DNA from: Bacteroides luti
GTDB lineage: Bacteria; Bacteroidota; Bacteroidia; Bacteroidales; Bacteroidaceae
Direction: 5' to 3'
NCBI RefSeq assembly: GCF_900128905.1
Contig: NZ_FQTV01000009.1
Coordinates: 1 to 64,000 of the forward strand
Length of the DNA: 64,000 nucleotides
The notes beneath the pieces were generated by a model, which saw only the letters and a program-made list of their open reading frames with translations, was not told the origin of the DNA and did not search any database. Shown here piece by piece: positions 1 to 8,186 of this stretch (positions are counted from its first letter, which is position 1; the number at the start of each line of letters is the position of its first letter). The position numbers and the translations under genes are program-made.

Positions 1-42
1 AGCCGGTCACGAGGGGCCTACCCTCATCTTGTACATAGTTGC

Positions 43-66
43 AAATATTGCTTGCCAGCAATATTT
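43..66. terminator. Terminator-like hairpin
   Basis: AAATATTGCT (43-52) and AGCAATATTT (57-66) form a perfect 10-bp stem with a TGCC loop, followed by further T residues on the plus strand. It would serve a rightward transcript entering from outside the window, which cannot be seen here. Confidence 0.45.
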
Positions 67-78
67 TTCACGGCACAC

Positions 79-188
79 ACCCTCACTCCCTCACTCTTTT
101 TTGTAATATACTGAATATGAAATGACTAATGGGTGATGGTAGCTTTTTTGTCCATCACTTTACCCTCACAAAAAGGGTCATCCCTCAC
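79..188. repeat. CCCTCAC (GTGAGGG) repeat cluster, left locus
   Basis: CCCTCAC occurs at 80-86, 88-94 and 163-169, and ATCCCTCAC at 180-188. The last is the reverse complement of GTGAGGGAT, which is repeated three times at 12096-12135. Between them lies the inverted pair GTGATGG/CCATCAC. The motif sits only in noncoding DNA here. I know no function for it. Confidence 0.6.
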
Positions 189-261
189 CTTTTCGAGCAT
201 AATTTGCTCATTTCGGATGTGTGCGTATGCGTAATATAGGCTTAAGTATCCTAAAAACAAA

Positions 262-297
262 AAGAGAGCCTAGGCAATAGTCTGCCAAGGATCTCTT
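262..297 (-). terminator. Rho-independent terminator of the gene at 318-653
   Basis: The arms at 262-276 and 283-297 pair over 15 positions with two mismatches around a 6-base loop. Read on the minus strand the hairpin is followed by TTTGTTTTTAG. It lies 20 bp past the stop codon of the leftward gene and would end the dnaE-trxA-hypothetical transcription unit. Confidence 0.75.
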
Positions 298-317
298 CTA
301 TATCTAATTAAGTGAGG

Positions 318-653
318 TTAATCAACCTGACCTAATGAATTCCCATATTCCATTTCTCCTTGAACAACAAAGAGAATATCTTCGGGATTAAAGTCTCCCA
401 TACCATCTTTTTTTGCCTCTTTTACAATGTATTCCACGATTTCGTCCTGATCGATATTTACATATCCATCAGCATCCGGTTGTGCATCCAAACATCCGCT
501 TGTAGAATAGTAATCCACCATTACGTCGAGGAAATAATAGAGCTCATCGTCAGTAAACTTGTCTTTCAAGTCTTGTGGCAAAAAGTTCTTAATGAATTCA
601 ACGGTCTTTTCGTCGTCTTCATCTTCCAATAAGAAATCATCTTCTAAGCCCAT
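318..653 (-). CDS. Small acidic conserved hypothetical protein
   Basis: A 111-residue, strongly acidic protein that begins MGLEDDFLLEDEDDEK and has no signal peptide, membrane segment or motif I recognise. It is probably cytoplasmic. It lies 44 bp downstream of trxA on the same strand and ends at a clear terminator, so it is probably the last gene of the dnaE-trxA group. The middle part (TDDELYYFLDVMVDYY) looks helical and could be an interaction surface. I recall similar uncharacterised proteins beside thioredoxin in Bacteroides genomes, but no function is known to me. The start is well placed: the ATG is followed by a sensible N-terminus and no upstream in-frame start is better. Confidence 0.8.
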   Translation of the reverse strand: MGLEDDFLLEDEDDEKTVEFIKNFLPQDLKDKFTDDELYYFLDVMVDYYSTSGCLDAQPDADGYVNIDQDEIVEYIVKEAKKDGMGDFNPEDILFVVQGEMEYGNSLGQVD

Positions 654-697
654 AATCTAAATTTGTTTTGAGAGTCTTTATAAAATTTATTATTGAA

Positions 698-1012
698 TTA
701 CAGTAAAGAATCAATCTTTGCCTGGAAAACAGATTTTGCAGCTGCTCCAACTTGTTTATCAACAACTTCGCCATTCTTAATAAACAATACAGTAGGAACA
801 TTACGGATTCCGAATTTTGATACTAGATCGTCATTCTCTTCAATGTCACATTTTCCAATAGTTACTTTTCCTTCGTATTCTGCAGCTAATTCTTCGATTG
901 CAGGTCCTATTTGTTTGCAAGGTCCGCACCAAGTTGCCCAGAAATCTACTACTAAAGGTTTTTCGCTTTGAAGTAATTCTTCAAAATTATTGTCTGTTAT
1001 TGCTAATGCCAT
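698..1012 (-). CDS. trxA: Thioredoxin
   Basis: Thioredoxin of 104 residues, the family's normal length. The redox motif WCGPC is at residues 28-32 (C29 and C32) and the cis-proline is P73 in NVPT. It lacks a signal peptide, so it should be the cytoplasmic dithiol reductant that serves ribonucleotide reductase, peroxidases and other disulfide targets. It lies 45 bp downstream of dnaE on the same strand and may be read from it, but a TATATTTG element at 1047-1054 suggests its own promoter. The small acidic gene at 318-653 follows 44 bp later. Identification is secure. Confidence 0.97.
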   Translation of the reverse strand: MALAITDNNFEELLQSEKPLVVDFWATWCGPCKQIGPAIEELAAEYEGKVTIGKCDIEENDDLVSKFGIRNVPTVLFIKNGEVVDKQVGAAAKSVFQAKIDSLL

Positions 1013-1046
1013 AATATTATCCTTTTTTTATTAAACGTATATGATG

Positions 1047-1077
1047 CAAATATAATATTAATTAATATGATATTCAA
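1047..1077 (-). promoter_or_regulatory. Likely trxA promoter (Bacteroidetes type)
   Basis: On the minus strand TATATTTG (1047-1054) fits the -7 consensus TAnnTTTG, and TTGA (1074-1077) lies 19 bp upstream as a partial match to the -33 TTTG. The upstream box is inside the last codons of dnaE. The trxA start codon is 35 bp downstream. Confidence 0.55.
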
Positions 1078-4000
1078 GTTCGGGATGTTCATTTATATAG
1101 TTGACGATTTTTTTTCCAACTGATAATTTAGTGGAACGAGCCATAAATTCAACCGAATAATTTGATTCATCATCAAAGATTTTAAAGAAAAGCTCTGTCT
1201 TTCCCGGACTTTCATTGCTTAAAATAGAGAGTTCTGTCACAACCTGCTGATCTAAAGCTTTCAATGGGATAAAGATAGTCATCTTTTCTATTAATGTTTC
1301 CTTCACATCGGGAAGCAGTTCCATAGATGTTATTTTAATATCCAGCTCGTCCGGTTTCCATTGACGTGGCTGACAACGGCCTTTGATATATAAGAACATT
1401 CCCACAGAAAGAAAGTTCCGCCATTCAATATAGTCGTTACCGAAGAAAGGCAGCTCATTGGAGCCGGAGAAATCTTCAATTTTGACTATAGCATAAGGCT
1501 TTCCGGTTTTTCCCATACCTTCGCGAACGTTTGTTACTATTCCTCCAAAGGTGAGCTCCTTGTTGGCAAGGGATGCTCTGTCTGAGAAATCGACCATTTT
1601 TGTATTACATACATCCTTTAAAATAATAGAATACTCATCAAGAGGATGAGCTGAAAGGTAGATACCAACCAATTCTTTTTCTTTATTAAGACGTTCAAGG
1701 TCGCTCCATCTTTCTGCCGGCAATATTTCGGGCGTTGCAATATCGATAACATTATCTCCACCGAAAAGAGAGTTCGCAGCTTGTTCTCTGTCCAGCTGAT
1801 ACTTGTTACCGTAACGTACCAGTGTTTCAAGGAACGTTTCTCCTTTTGTATTTGCAGCAAAGAATTGTTCTCTTTTTAATTCAGGAAAATTATCGAAACC
1901 ACCGGCAAGAGCTATGTTTTCAAGGTTCTTCTTGTTGCATGCAGTTAAGTTTACCCGCTGAACAAAATCGAAAATTCCGGCAAACGGACCATTTTTCTCT
2001 CGTTCTTGAATAATTGCTTCCACCGCACTTTCTCCAACACCCTTGATAGCTCCCAATCCAAAGCGGATGTTTCCTTCTTTATTTACTGTAAATCTCAAGT
2101 GGCTTTCATTTACATCGGGACCGAGGACCTGCATTCCCATGGCTTTACACTCATCCATCAGTTTAGTGATTTCCGTGATGTTTGAAATGTTACGGCTCAT
2201 TACGCCGGCCATATATTCTGATGGATAATTAGCTTTGAGGTATGCAGTCTGGTATGCTACCCACGAATAACAGGTTGCATGAGATTTATTGAACGCATAC
2301 GAAGCAAACTTTTCCCAGTCCGCCCAGATCTTTTCCAGAACCTTTGGGTCGTGTCCGTTTTTCTGTCCGCCTTCCAGAAAGAGTGGTTTCAGGTGATCAA
2401 GCTTATCTTTCAGCTTTTTACCCATCGCTTTACGCAATGTGTCCGACTCACCACGAGTGAAGTTGGCAAGAAGTCTGGAAAGAAGCATCACCTGTTCCTG
2501 ATATACCGTAATACCATACGTATCTTTAAGATACTTTTCCATGATAGGTATATCGTATATAATCGGTTCACGACCATGTTTACGGTCGATGAACTGAGGA
2601 ATATAGTCCATTGGCCCCGGACGGTAAAGGGCATTCATCGCGATAAGGTCCTCAAAAGTACTAGGCTGAAGCTCTTTCAGGTATTTCTGCATACCAGGAG
2701 ATTCAAACTGGAACGTTCCGATTGTCTTTCCTTCACTATATAATTTGTAAGTAGCCTCGTCTTCTGTAGAAATCGTATCAATGTCCAGTTCTATACCGCG
2801 GTGCAAACGAATATTAAGTACCGCTTCCTTGATGATTGAAAGAGTTTTCAATCCCAGGAAGTCCATCTTAATAAGTCCGGTATCCTCAATTACTGAACCT
2901 TCATATTGAGTAACCAACATTTTTTCGCCGGTTTCTTTATCATCGGCGGTACTAACCGGTACCCAGTCGGTAATATCGTCACGGCAAATAATGGTACCAC
3001 AGGCATGAACACCCGTATTACGCACATTACCTTCTAGCATTTGTGCGTATTTCATGGTATCTCTTACCAAAGGATCGAAAGAGTTGCAAGCCTCCTGTAA
3101 CTCTGGGATTGCAGCAATACAGTTCTTTAAATTTATCTTCGGCGATTTTCCGTTTACTTCAGGCAAGCGGTCAGGAATTAACTTGGTTAGTCTGTCCGAT
3201 TCAGACAAAGGCAATTTCTGTACACGCGCCACATCCTTTATGGCCAGCTTGGTAGCCATTGTACCGTAAGTAATAATGTGGGCTACTTTCTCGTAGCCAT
3301 ATTTATCAGTAACCCAACGAAGTACCTCACCACGGCCGTCATCATCAAAGTCGATATCAATATCAGGAAGTGAGATACGGTCGGGATTCAGGAAACGTTC
3401 GAACAGCAAGTCGTACTTGATAGGGTCTAACTGAGTAATTCCCAAACAGTATGCAACAGCCGAGCCCGCTGCCGAACCACGTCCTGGTCCAACAGATACA
3501 CCCATGCCTCTTGCAGCAGCGATGAAATCCTGTACAATAAGGAAGTATCCCGGGAATCCCATGTGCTTAATTGTAGCCAACTCAAAATCCACACGTTCCT
3601 TTTGTTCCTCATTCATTTCTCCCCAACGCTTCTTTGCCCCCTCGTAAGTGAGGTATTTAAGATAATCGTCGTCGTTATCAAATCCTGCAGGTTTTGGGAA
3701 GTTAGGAAGAATAGGACCGTGGTCGATAGTGTAGAACTCCACCTGATCGCATATATCCACTGTATTGGAAAGAGCTTCCGGAACATCAGAAAAGATTTCA
3801 TTCATTTCCTCTTTGGTTTTCATCCATTCCTGCTTGGAATAGAGCATACGGTTAGGATCATCCAGATCTTTACCAGTACTGAGGCAAATCAAACGGTCGT
3901 GAGCTTCAGCATTTTCTTCGTCCACAAAGTGTACGTCGTTGGTGCATATCAGCTTAACATTATATTTTTGTGAAAGCTTTATTATTTCAGGATTAACCAT

Positions 4001-4714
4001 TGACTGGAGAGCAAAAGCTTCATGGTTGGCTCTTGCCACAGTAGCTTTATGGCGTTGTAATTCCAGGTAGAAATCATCGCCAAAAAGGTTCTTGTACCAA
4101 CGGATTGCCTCCTCAGCTTCTTCTATTTGCTGCTTTCTTATTTTCTGAGGAACTTCACCTCCCAAACAAGCAGATGAAACAATAAGTCCTTCGTGATATT
4201 TCTCTAATTCAGTTCTGTCAGTACGCGGACGATAATAATAACCATCAGTCCAGGCTTTAGACACCAGCTTTATCAGATTATGATAACCTTTTTCGTTCTT
4301 TGCAAGTACAATTAAGTGATAACCACTTTGATCTTGTTTACCATCTTTCTTATCAAGAGAACGCTTTGCCACATACATTTCGCAGCCGATAATCGGTTTA
4401 AATAATTTCTTTTTAGCGGCTTCTAATTGTTCTTTGCAATTGTTTATTTCGTTCTCTTTATCTTCGCATGCAAGTTCTCCTGATTCAAGCTGAGAGATTT
4501 TCTTTTTCAGATCTTTTATCTCGCCGTTTGCTCCTCCATTCTTCTTCTTTACATAATTGAAGAATTCTTTTACACCGAACATGTTTCCATGATCGGTCAA
4601 GGCAATACCTTTCATTCCGTTGTCAATAGCTTTATCAACCAGAGCTTTAACGGAGGCTTGCCCATCGAGGATAGAATATTGTGAGTGAACATGTAAATGA
4701 ACAAAATCTTGCAT
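1058..4714 (-). CDS. dnaE: DNA polymerase III alpha subunit
   Basis: Replicative polymerase alpha subunit of 1218 residues. An N-terminal PHP domain begins at HLHVHSQYS (from residue 5), the catalytic aspartates lie in PDIDIDFDDDGR near residue 450, helix-hairpin-helix sequence (LGAIKGVGE) lies near 870, and an OB-fold region (LTFGGIVTNVREGMG) follows near 1020. I chose the ATG at 4714, which gives MQDFVHLHVHS; the upstream ATG at 4744 would add ten residues not seen in the family. A lysine- and glutamate-rich insertion of about 45 residues splits the PHP domain (about residues 60-105) between NYVKKKNG and KPIIGCEMYV. A TATCTTTG element at 4765-4772 is a likely promoter. trxA follows downstream. 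Confidence 0.97.
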   Translation of the reverse strand: MQDFVHLHVHSQYSILDGQASVKALVDKAIDNGMKGIALTDHGNMFGVKEFFNYVKKKNGGANGEIKDLKKKISQLESGELACEDKENEINNCKEQLEAAKKKLFKPIIGCEMYVAKRSLDKKDGKQDQSGYHLIVLAKNEKGYHNLIKLVSKAWTDGYYYRPRTDRTELEKYHEGLIVSSACLGGEVPQKIRKQQIEEAEEAIRWYKNLFGDDFYLELQRHKATVARANHEAFALQSMVNPEIIKLSQKYNVKLICTNDVHFVDEENAEAHDRLICLSTGKDLDDPNRMLYSKQEWMKTKEEMNEIFSDVPEALSNTVDICDQVEFYTIDHGPILPNFPKPAGFDNDDDYLKYLTYEGAKKRWGEMNEEQKERVDFELATIKHMGFPGYFLIVQDFIAAARGMGVSVGPGRGSAAGSAVAYCLGITQLDPIKYDLLFERFLNPDRISLPDIDIDFDDDGRGEVLRWVTDKYGYEKVAHIITYGTMATKLAIKDVARVQKLPLSESDRLTKLIPDRLPEVNGKSPKINLKNCIAAIPELQEACNSFDPLVRDTMKYAQMLEGNVRNTGVHACGTIICRDDITDWVPVSTADDKETGEKMLVTQYEGSVIEDTGLIKMDFLGLKTLSIIKEAVLNIRLHRGIELDIDTISTEDEATYKLYSEGKTIGTFQFESPGMQKYLKELQPSTFEDLIAMNALYRPGPMDYIPQFIDRKHGREPIIYDIPIMEKYLKDTYGITVYQEQVMLLSRLLANFTRGESDTLRKAMGKKLKDKLDHLKPLFLEGGQKNGHDPKVLEKIWADWEKFASYAFNKSHATCYSWVAYQTAYLKANYPSEYMAGVMSRNISNITEITKLMDECKAMGMQVLGPDVNESHLRFTVNKEGNIRFGLGAIKGVGESAVEAIIQEREKNGPFAGIFDFVQRVNLTACNKKNLENIALAGGFDNFPELKREQFFAANTKGETFLETLVRYGNKYQLDREQAANSLFGGDNVIDIATPEILPAERWSDLERLNKEKELVGIYLSAHPLDEYSIILKDVCNTKMVDFSDRASLANKELTFGGIVTNVREGMGKTGKPYAIVKIEDFSGSNELPFFGNDYIEWRNFLSVGMFLYIKGRCQPRQWKPDELDIKITSMELLPDVKETLIEKMTIFIPLKALDQQVVTELSILSNESPGKTELFFKIFDDESNYSVEFMARSTKLSVGKKIVNYINEHPELEYHIN

Positions 4715-4764
4715 ATTAACTAAAAATTTAAAAAAATAATTCAAACCATAAATAAAATGGTTTT

Positions 4765-4772
4765 CAAAGATA
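4765..4772 (-). promoter_or_regulatory. Putative dnaE -7 element
   Basis: TATCTTTG on the minus strand matches TAnnTTTG, 50 bp before the chosen dnaE start. There is no TTTG at exactly 19 bp upstream; a TTTG lies at 16 bp. This is a partial match only. Confidence 0.4.
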
Positions 4773-4874
4773 CTTAGCTTTCGACTTTCAAAAAAGTGAA
4801 TTCGCTAAAAGTTATCAACATAAATGTTTTTTATAAGAAATGAAGTATTTTTATTCATTTCTATGATAAATTAC

Positions 4875-4905
4875 TTGGTAGCTTATCAAATTAAGATTAT
4901 TTTTG
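4875..4905 (+). promoter_or_regulatory. Likely psd promoter
   Basis: TTGG (4875-4878), a 19-bp spacer and TATTTTTG (4898-4905) match the Bacteroidetes primary sigma promoter pattern with one weak position in the -33 box. The psd start codon follows 26 bp later. Confidence 0.65.
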
Positions 4906-4931
4906 CGCCATAAATTCATTAAAAAGGACTG

Positions 4932-5618
4932 ATGGGTCGACTTAAAAAATTAAAGAAAATAAGAATTCATAGAGAAGGTACTCATATTTTGGCAATTGGG
5001 TTACTTTTTTTTCTTGTTATTAATAGCCTTGTTTATTACTATGTTGATTGTAAATTGCCATTTTATCTGCTAGCAATTGTAAGTATTGCTATATATGGAT
5101 TGATGGTGAATTTCTTTCGCTGCCCTATCCGTTTATTTGGGGAAGATACAACTAATGTTGTAGTAGCTCCTGCAGACGGAAAGATTGTGGTTGTGGAAGA
5201 AGTTGATGAAAATGAGTATTTTCACGACAAGCGCTTAATGATTTCAATCTTTATGAGTGTTGTAAATGTGCATGCCAACTGGTATCCTGTTGACGGAACA
5301 GTAAAACACGTAAGCCATCAGGATGGTAAGTTTATGAAGGCATGGTTGCCAAAGGCAAGTACAGATAATGAACGTTCTACTGTTATTATAGAAACTCCTG
5401 AAGGTGTTGAGGTATTGGTAAGACAAATTGCCGGTGCTATGGCAAGACGCATTGTGACTTATGCTGAGGCTGGCGAAGAATGTTATATTGATGAACATAT
5501 GGGATTTATTAAATTTGGTTCCCGTGTTGATGTTTATCTTCCTCTTGGCACAGAAGTACTTGTTAAGATGGGACAATTGACTGTAGGTAACCAGACTATA
5601 TTAGCAAAACTGAAATAA
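4932..5618 (+). CDS. psd: Phosphatidylserine decarboxylase
   Basis: Pyruvoyl-dependent decarboxylase of 228 residues that turns phosphatidylserine into phosphatidylethanolamine. The self-cleavage site is the G-S pair in FIKFGSRVD (G196-S197); the serine becomes the pyruvoyl group of the alpha chain. The short length and FGS site fit the compact Psd type found in Bacteroidetes and archaea rather than the longer E. coli form with LGST. Two hydrophobic stretches near residues 20-35 and 42-58 should anchor it in the inner membrane. pssA, which makes its substrate, starts 8 bp after its stop, so both steps are transcribed together. Confidence 0.95.
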   Translation: MGRLKKLKKIRIHREGTHILAIGLLFFLVINSLVYYYVDCKLPFYLLAIVSIAIYGLMVNFFRCPIRLFGEDTTNVVVAPADGKIVVVEEVDENEYFHDKRLMISIFMSVVNVHANWYPVDGTVKHVSHQDGKFMKAWLPKASTDNERSTVIIETPEGVEVLVRQIAGAMARRIVTYAEAGEECYIDEHMGFIKFGSRVDVYLPLGTEVLVKMGQLTVGNQTILAKLK

Positions 5619-5626
5619 TTATTGTA

Positions 5627-6334
5627 ATGGCAAACTCTATAACTCGTCACATTCCTAATTCTGTTACTTGCTTAAATTTGTTTTCAGGCTGTATTGCTGC
5701 GGTGATGGCTTTTGAAGCAGAATATGAAATGGCGATGCTTTTTATAGTATTGAGTGCCGTTTTTGATTTCTTTGACGGATTTCTGGCGCGCTCGCTTCAT
5801 GCATATTCAAAAATTGGTAAAGAATTAGATTCATTGGCCGATGATGTTAGTTTTGGAGTTGCGCCTTCGCTTATCATATTTTCTTTATTTAAAGAAATGC
5901 ATTATCCTTCCTTTCTGATTTGTCTGGAAGATTACATTCCTTATCTGGCATTTACAATTTCAGTTTTCTCGGCATTAAGATTGGCAAAGTTCAATGTGGA
6001 TGAGCGACAGACCAGTTCATTTATCGGGCTACCGGTTCCGGCAAATGCTCTTTTCTGGGGATCTTTGGTTGTTGGAGCACACTCTTTCTTAATTTCGGAT
6101 AGTTTTAATGCTATATACCTCTTTGCTCTTGTGGTTATATTCTCATACCTTTTGGTTTCAGAGATTCCGATGTTTTCTTTAAAGTTCAAGAATCTATCCT
6201 GGAAAGATAATAAAGTGAGTTTCATTTTCCTACTGGTTTGCATTCCTCTACTCATCTTTTTAGGTATTGCAGGTTTTGCTGCTGTAATTGTTTGGTATAT
6301 TCTTCTTTCTGTAATTACAGGAAAGAAGAAATAA
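5627..6334 (+). CDS. pssA: CDP-diacylglycerol-serine O-phosphatidyltransferase
   Basis: Integral membrane enzyme of 235 residues joining serine to CDP-diacylglycerol to give phosphatidylserine, the step before psd. The CDP-alcohol phosphatidyltransferase signature is complete: D47-F-F-D50-G51, A54-R55, G64, D68 and D72. Several hydrophobic spans surround it and continue to the C-terminus (LLVCIPLLIFLGIAGF and the segment after it). It lies directly behind psd with an 8-bp gap. A DUF4834-type membrane gene follows 60 bp later and may share the transcript. Confidence 0.95.
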   Translation: MANSITRHIPNSVTCLNLFSGCIAAVMAFEAEYEMAMLFIVLSAVFDFFDGFLARSLHAYSKIGKELDSLADDVSFGVAPSLIIFSLFKEMHYPSFLICLEDYIPYLAFTISVFSALRLAKFNVDERQTSSFIGLPVPANALFWGSLVVGAHSFLISDSFNAIYLFALVVIFSYLLVSEIPMFSLKFKNLSWKDNKVSFIFLLVCIPLLIFLGIAGFAAVIVWYILLSVITGKKK

Positions 6335-6394
6335 ACAAAGAGTTTGGCACACTTGTTGTATATCACTCTATATTATAAATAAACTTATTTGCTC

Positions 6395-6667
6395 ATGGGT
6401 GCTATATTTAGCTTATTCTTTTTCATTATTATAATCGTTCTGGTTTTTGGTTTGTCAATTATCAGTGGTATTCTTCGTCTTCTTTTCGGATTTGGTCGTA
6501 AATCACATACAAGAAGCTATAATTTCGGGGGAGGGGAGCGAACATCAAATACACATAGTGATACATCTTCCGGTGCTGCTTCAGATTCTAAGTCAAAGCA
6601 TAAAAAGATCTTCGATAAAGATGATGGAGAGTATGTGGAGTTTGAAGAGGTAAAGGAAGATAAGTAA
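6395..6667 (+). CDS. DUF4834-like small membrane protein
   Basis: A 90-residue protein with one strongly hydrophobic N-terminal segment (about residues 3-25), a basic stretch (FGRKSHTRSYNF), a serine/threonine-rich linker and an acidic end. The layout recalls the DUF4834 family of Bacteroidetes, whose function is unknown. I start it at the ATG at 6395 (MGAIFSLFFF) rather than at the TTG six bases upstream. It follows pssA by 60 bp and faces tadA tail to tail with an 18-bp gap. The membrane segment followed by a charged tail suggests a cytoplasmic tail anchored in the inner membrane, but this is inference. Confidence 0.75.
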   Translation: MGAIFSLFFFIIIIVLVFGLSIISGILRLLFGFGRKSHTRSYNFGGGERTSNTHSDTSSGAASDSKSKHKKIFDKDDGEYVEFEEVKEDK

Positions 6668-6685
6668 ATTCTTAGGGAATAGCTT

Positions 6686-7120
6686 CTAACGTCTTTTCTG
6701 AAAGAAACTCTTCATCAGCGTAGCGCATTCTTCTTTCAAAATTCCTTTTACAACAACAGTTTTGGGATGAAGTGCGTCTGGGGCATACTTCTGATAACCT
6801 CTTTTCTCATCCTCTGCACCGAAAACCAGTCTTGCAGTCTGTGCCCATGCAATAGCTCCGGCACACATCACACAAGGCTCTACGGTTACGTAAATAGTGC
6901 ATTCGTTCAGATACTTTCCTCCAAGCACATTTGCTGCAGCGGTAATGGCTTGCATTTCTGCGTGAGCGGTGACATCGTTTAGCGTTTCGGTAAGATTATG
7001 AGCGCGGGCAATAATTCTTTCTTTGCTCACCACAATAGCTCCAACCGGAATCTCTCCTCTGTCGAATGCTTTCTGAGCTTCGACTAAAGCCTGTTTCATA
7101 AAATAGGTATCGTCAAGCAT
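6686..7120 (-). CDS. tadA: tRNA-specific adenosine deaminase
   Basis: Zinc deaminase of 144 residues that converts A34 to inosine in tRNA-Arg(ACG). The motif HAEMQAI gives the zinc histidine H53 and proton shuttle E55, and PCVMC gives C83 and C86. The length and the sequence LNDVTAHAEMQAI fit TadA better than free-base cytidine or guanine deaminases, though the nucleoside-deaminase superfamily is close. The start codon lies one base from the stop of the small gene at 7122-7355, so the two are certainly co-transcribed. Confidence 0.9.
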   Translation of the reverse strand: MLDDTYFMKQALVEAQKAFDRGEIPVGAIVVSKERIIARAHNLTETLNDVTAHAEMQAITAAANVLGGKYLNECTIYVTVEPCVMCAGAIAWAQTARLVFGAEDEKRGYQKYAPDALHPKTVVVKGILKEECATLMKSFFQKRR

Positions 7121-7121
7121 A

Positions 7122-7355
7122 TTAACGTCTCATATCGTGTTCGCCGAAGAGAGTAGGGTAATCTTCCTGCATATTTTTATATACAAACTGAAGAACAGTC
7201 TCACGCAGCCAACGAGATTTGTTTTCTATCTTATATTTACTAAGATAGCGTTCCACAATCTGCATCTCTTCATCACTTAATGAACAAGTAATGTGCTGCT
7301 GACGTTTTGGCAAATTGGCCGCGGTTTTAAATCTTTTTCTGACGTTCGTTCCCAT
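7122..7355 (-). CDS. Small basic protein with ribbon-helix-helix-like tail
   Basis: A 77-residue protein if started at the ATG at 7355 (MGTNVRKRFKTAANLPKR). The longer reading frame up to 7439 overlaps the divergent yraN-like gene and gives an unlikely cysteine-rich leader. The N-terminus is basic. The middle, ITCSLSDEEMQIVERYLSKY, followed by KSRWLRETVLQFVYKN, reads like a ribbon-helix-helix DNA-binding or antitoxin-like fold: a strand, then two helices. No toxin gene is next to it. It sits one base upstream of tadA and probably belongs to the same mRNA. Function unknown. Confidence 0.75.
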   Translation of the reverse strand: MGTNVRKRFKTAANLPKRQQHITCSLSDEEMQIVERYLSKYKIENKSRWLRETVLQFVYKNMQEDYPTLFGEHDMRR

Positions 7356-7425
7356 ATTATCTGCAAAATTACTTTTACTTCTGTAAATACAAAGAATAAA
7401 TTCAGTAAATTTGCAAAAACAATCT

Positions 7426-7791
7426 ATGGCAGAGCACAATATTTTAGGAAAAAGCGGAGAAGAGGAAGCTATAAGGTATCTTGTTGCTCATGGTTATGCT
7501 ATCCGTCACCAAAATTGGAGGCGGGGACATAAGGAGATAGATATTGTGGCAGAGAAGGATAACGAGCTGATTATAGTTGAGGTGAAAACACGGAAAAACA
7601 GACTGTTTGCCGAGCCTCAAGATGCCGTTACTCCAATGAAAATAAGACGTACTGTTTCTGCTGCAGATGCTTATCTCAGGTTTTTCCAAGTCGACCTGCC
7701 AGTCCGTTTCGATATTATTACGGTTGTTGGAGAAACAGGTTCCTTTACTATTGAACATATAGAGGAAGCTTTTTATCCTCCCGTTTGGTAA
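7426..7791 (+). CDS. YraN/UPF0102 family nuclease-fold protein
   Basis: A protein of 121 residues when started at the ATG at 7426 (MAEHNILGKSGEEEA); the TTG at 7411 would add five residues. The restriction-endonuclease-like core of the UPF0102 family is visible: GEEEAIRYL, then EIDIVAEKD and IIVEVKTRK, which supply the E, D and E-x-K metal-site residues. The family is widespread and often sits near replication or RNA-processing genes, but its activity is not well established. It is divergent from the tadA pair, with 70 bp between starts. The MmcQ gene follows 35 bp downstream on the same strand. Confidence 0.9.
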   Translation: MAEHNILGKSGEEEAIRYLVAHGYAIRHQNWRRGHKEIDIVAEKDNELIIVEVKTRKNRLFAEPQDAVTPMKIRRTVSAADAYLRFFQVDLPVRFDIITVVGETGSFTIEHIEEAFYPPVW

Positions 7792-7826
7792 TAGTAACTT
7801 AATGCTTTAATCAAATATATTTTATT

Positions 7827-8183
7827 ATGGATATAGAATCGGCCAGAGAATATTGTTTGCAAAAGAAAGGGGCTACAGAAGATTTTCCTTTTGATGAGGT
7901 TAATTTGGTTATTCGGGTAATGAATAAGATGTTTGTTTTGATGGATCTTGAGACCCCCGATAAAATAACAATGAAATGTGATCCGGAATATGCCATTGAA
8001 CTCAGAGAGAGATATTCGGGTATTGAAGGGGCTTATCACTTTAATAAGAAGTATTGGAATCAGGTAATGTTCGATGGAAGTGTTGATGATTCTTTGATAA
8101 AACAACTCATTGATCATTCGTACGAAGAAGTTATAAAGAAATTTACCCGGAAGCTACGTGCCGAGTATGATGCATTGCCTTAA
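7827..8183 (+). CDS. MmcQ/YjbR family protein
   Basis: A 118-residue protein of the MmcQ/YjbR family, recognisable from ATEDFPFDE near the N-terminus, KMFVLMDL, KCDPEYAIELRE and the HFNKKYWNQVMFDG stretch. The fold resembles the CyaY/MotA C-terminal type and is sometimes labelled DNA-binding, without a proven role. It lacks a signal peptide and should be cytoplasmic. It ends 3 bp before birA and follows the YraN-like gene, so the three probably form one operon. Confidence 0.9.
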   Translation: MDIESAREYCLQKKGATEDFPFDEVNLVIRVMNKMFVLMDLETPDKITMKCDPEYAIELRERYSGIEGAYHFNKKYWNQVMFDGSVDDSLIKQLIDHSYEEVIKKFTRKLRAEYDALP

Positions 8184-8186
8184 ACT

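Larger units (their letters stand above)
1..317. other. Noncoding left edge of the window
   Basis: I see no gene in this stretch. It holds a terminator-like hairpin near 43-66, a cluster of CCCTCAC/GTGAGGG-type repeats between about 79 and 188, an inverted pair GTGATGG/CCATCAC around 132-158, and the terminator of the leftward gene that ends at 318. A TTGTACAT at 29-36 resembles the core of the 22-bp palindrome family found elsewhere in the window, but it stands alone and the flanks do not fit. Confidence 0.6.

Noticed and set aside
2279..2743. 154-codon antisense frame in dnaE
   Set aside because: It lies wholly opposite the polymerase coding sequence, has no recognisable domain, and is a typical shadow frame.
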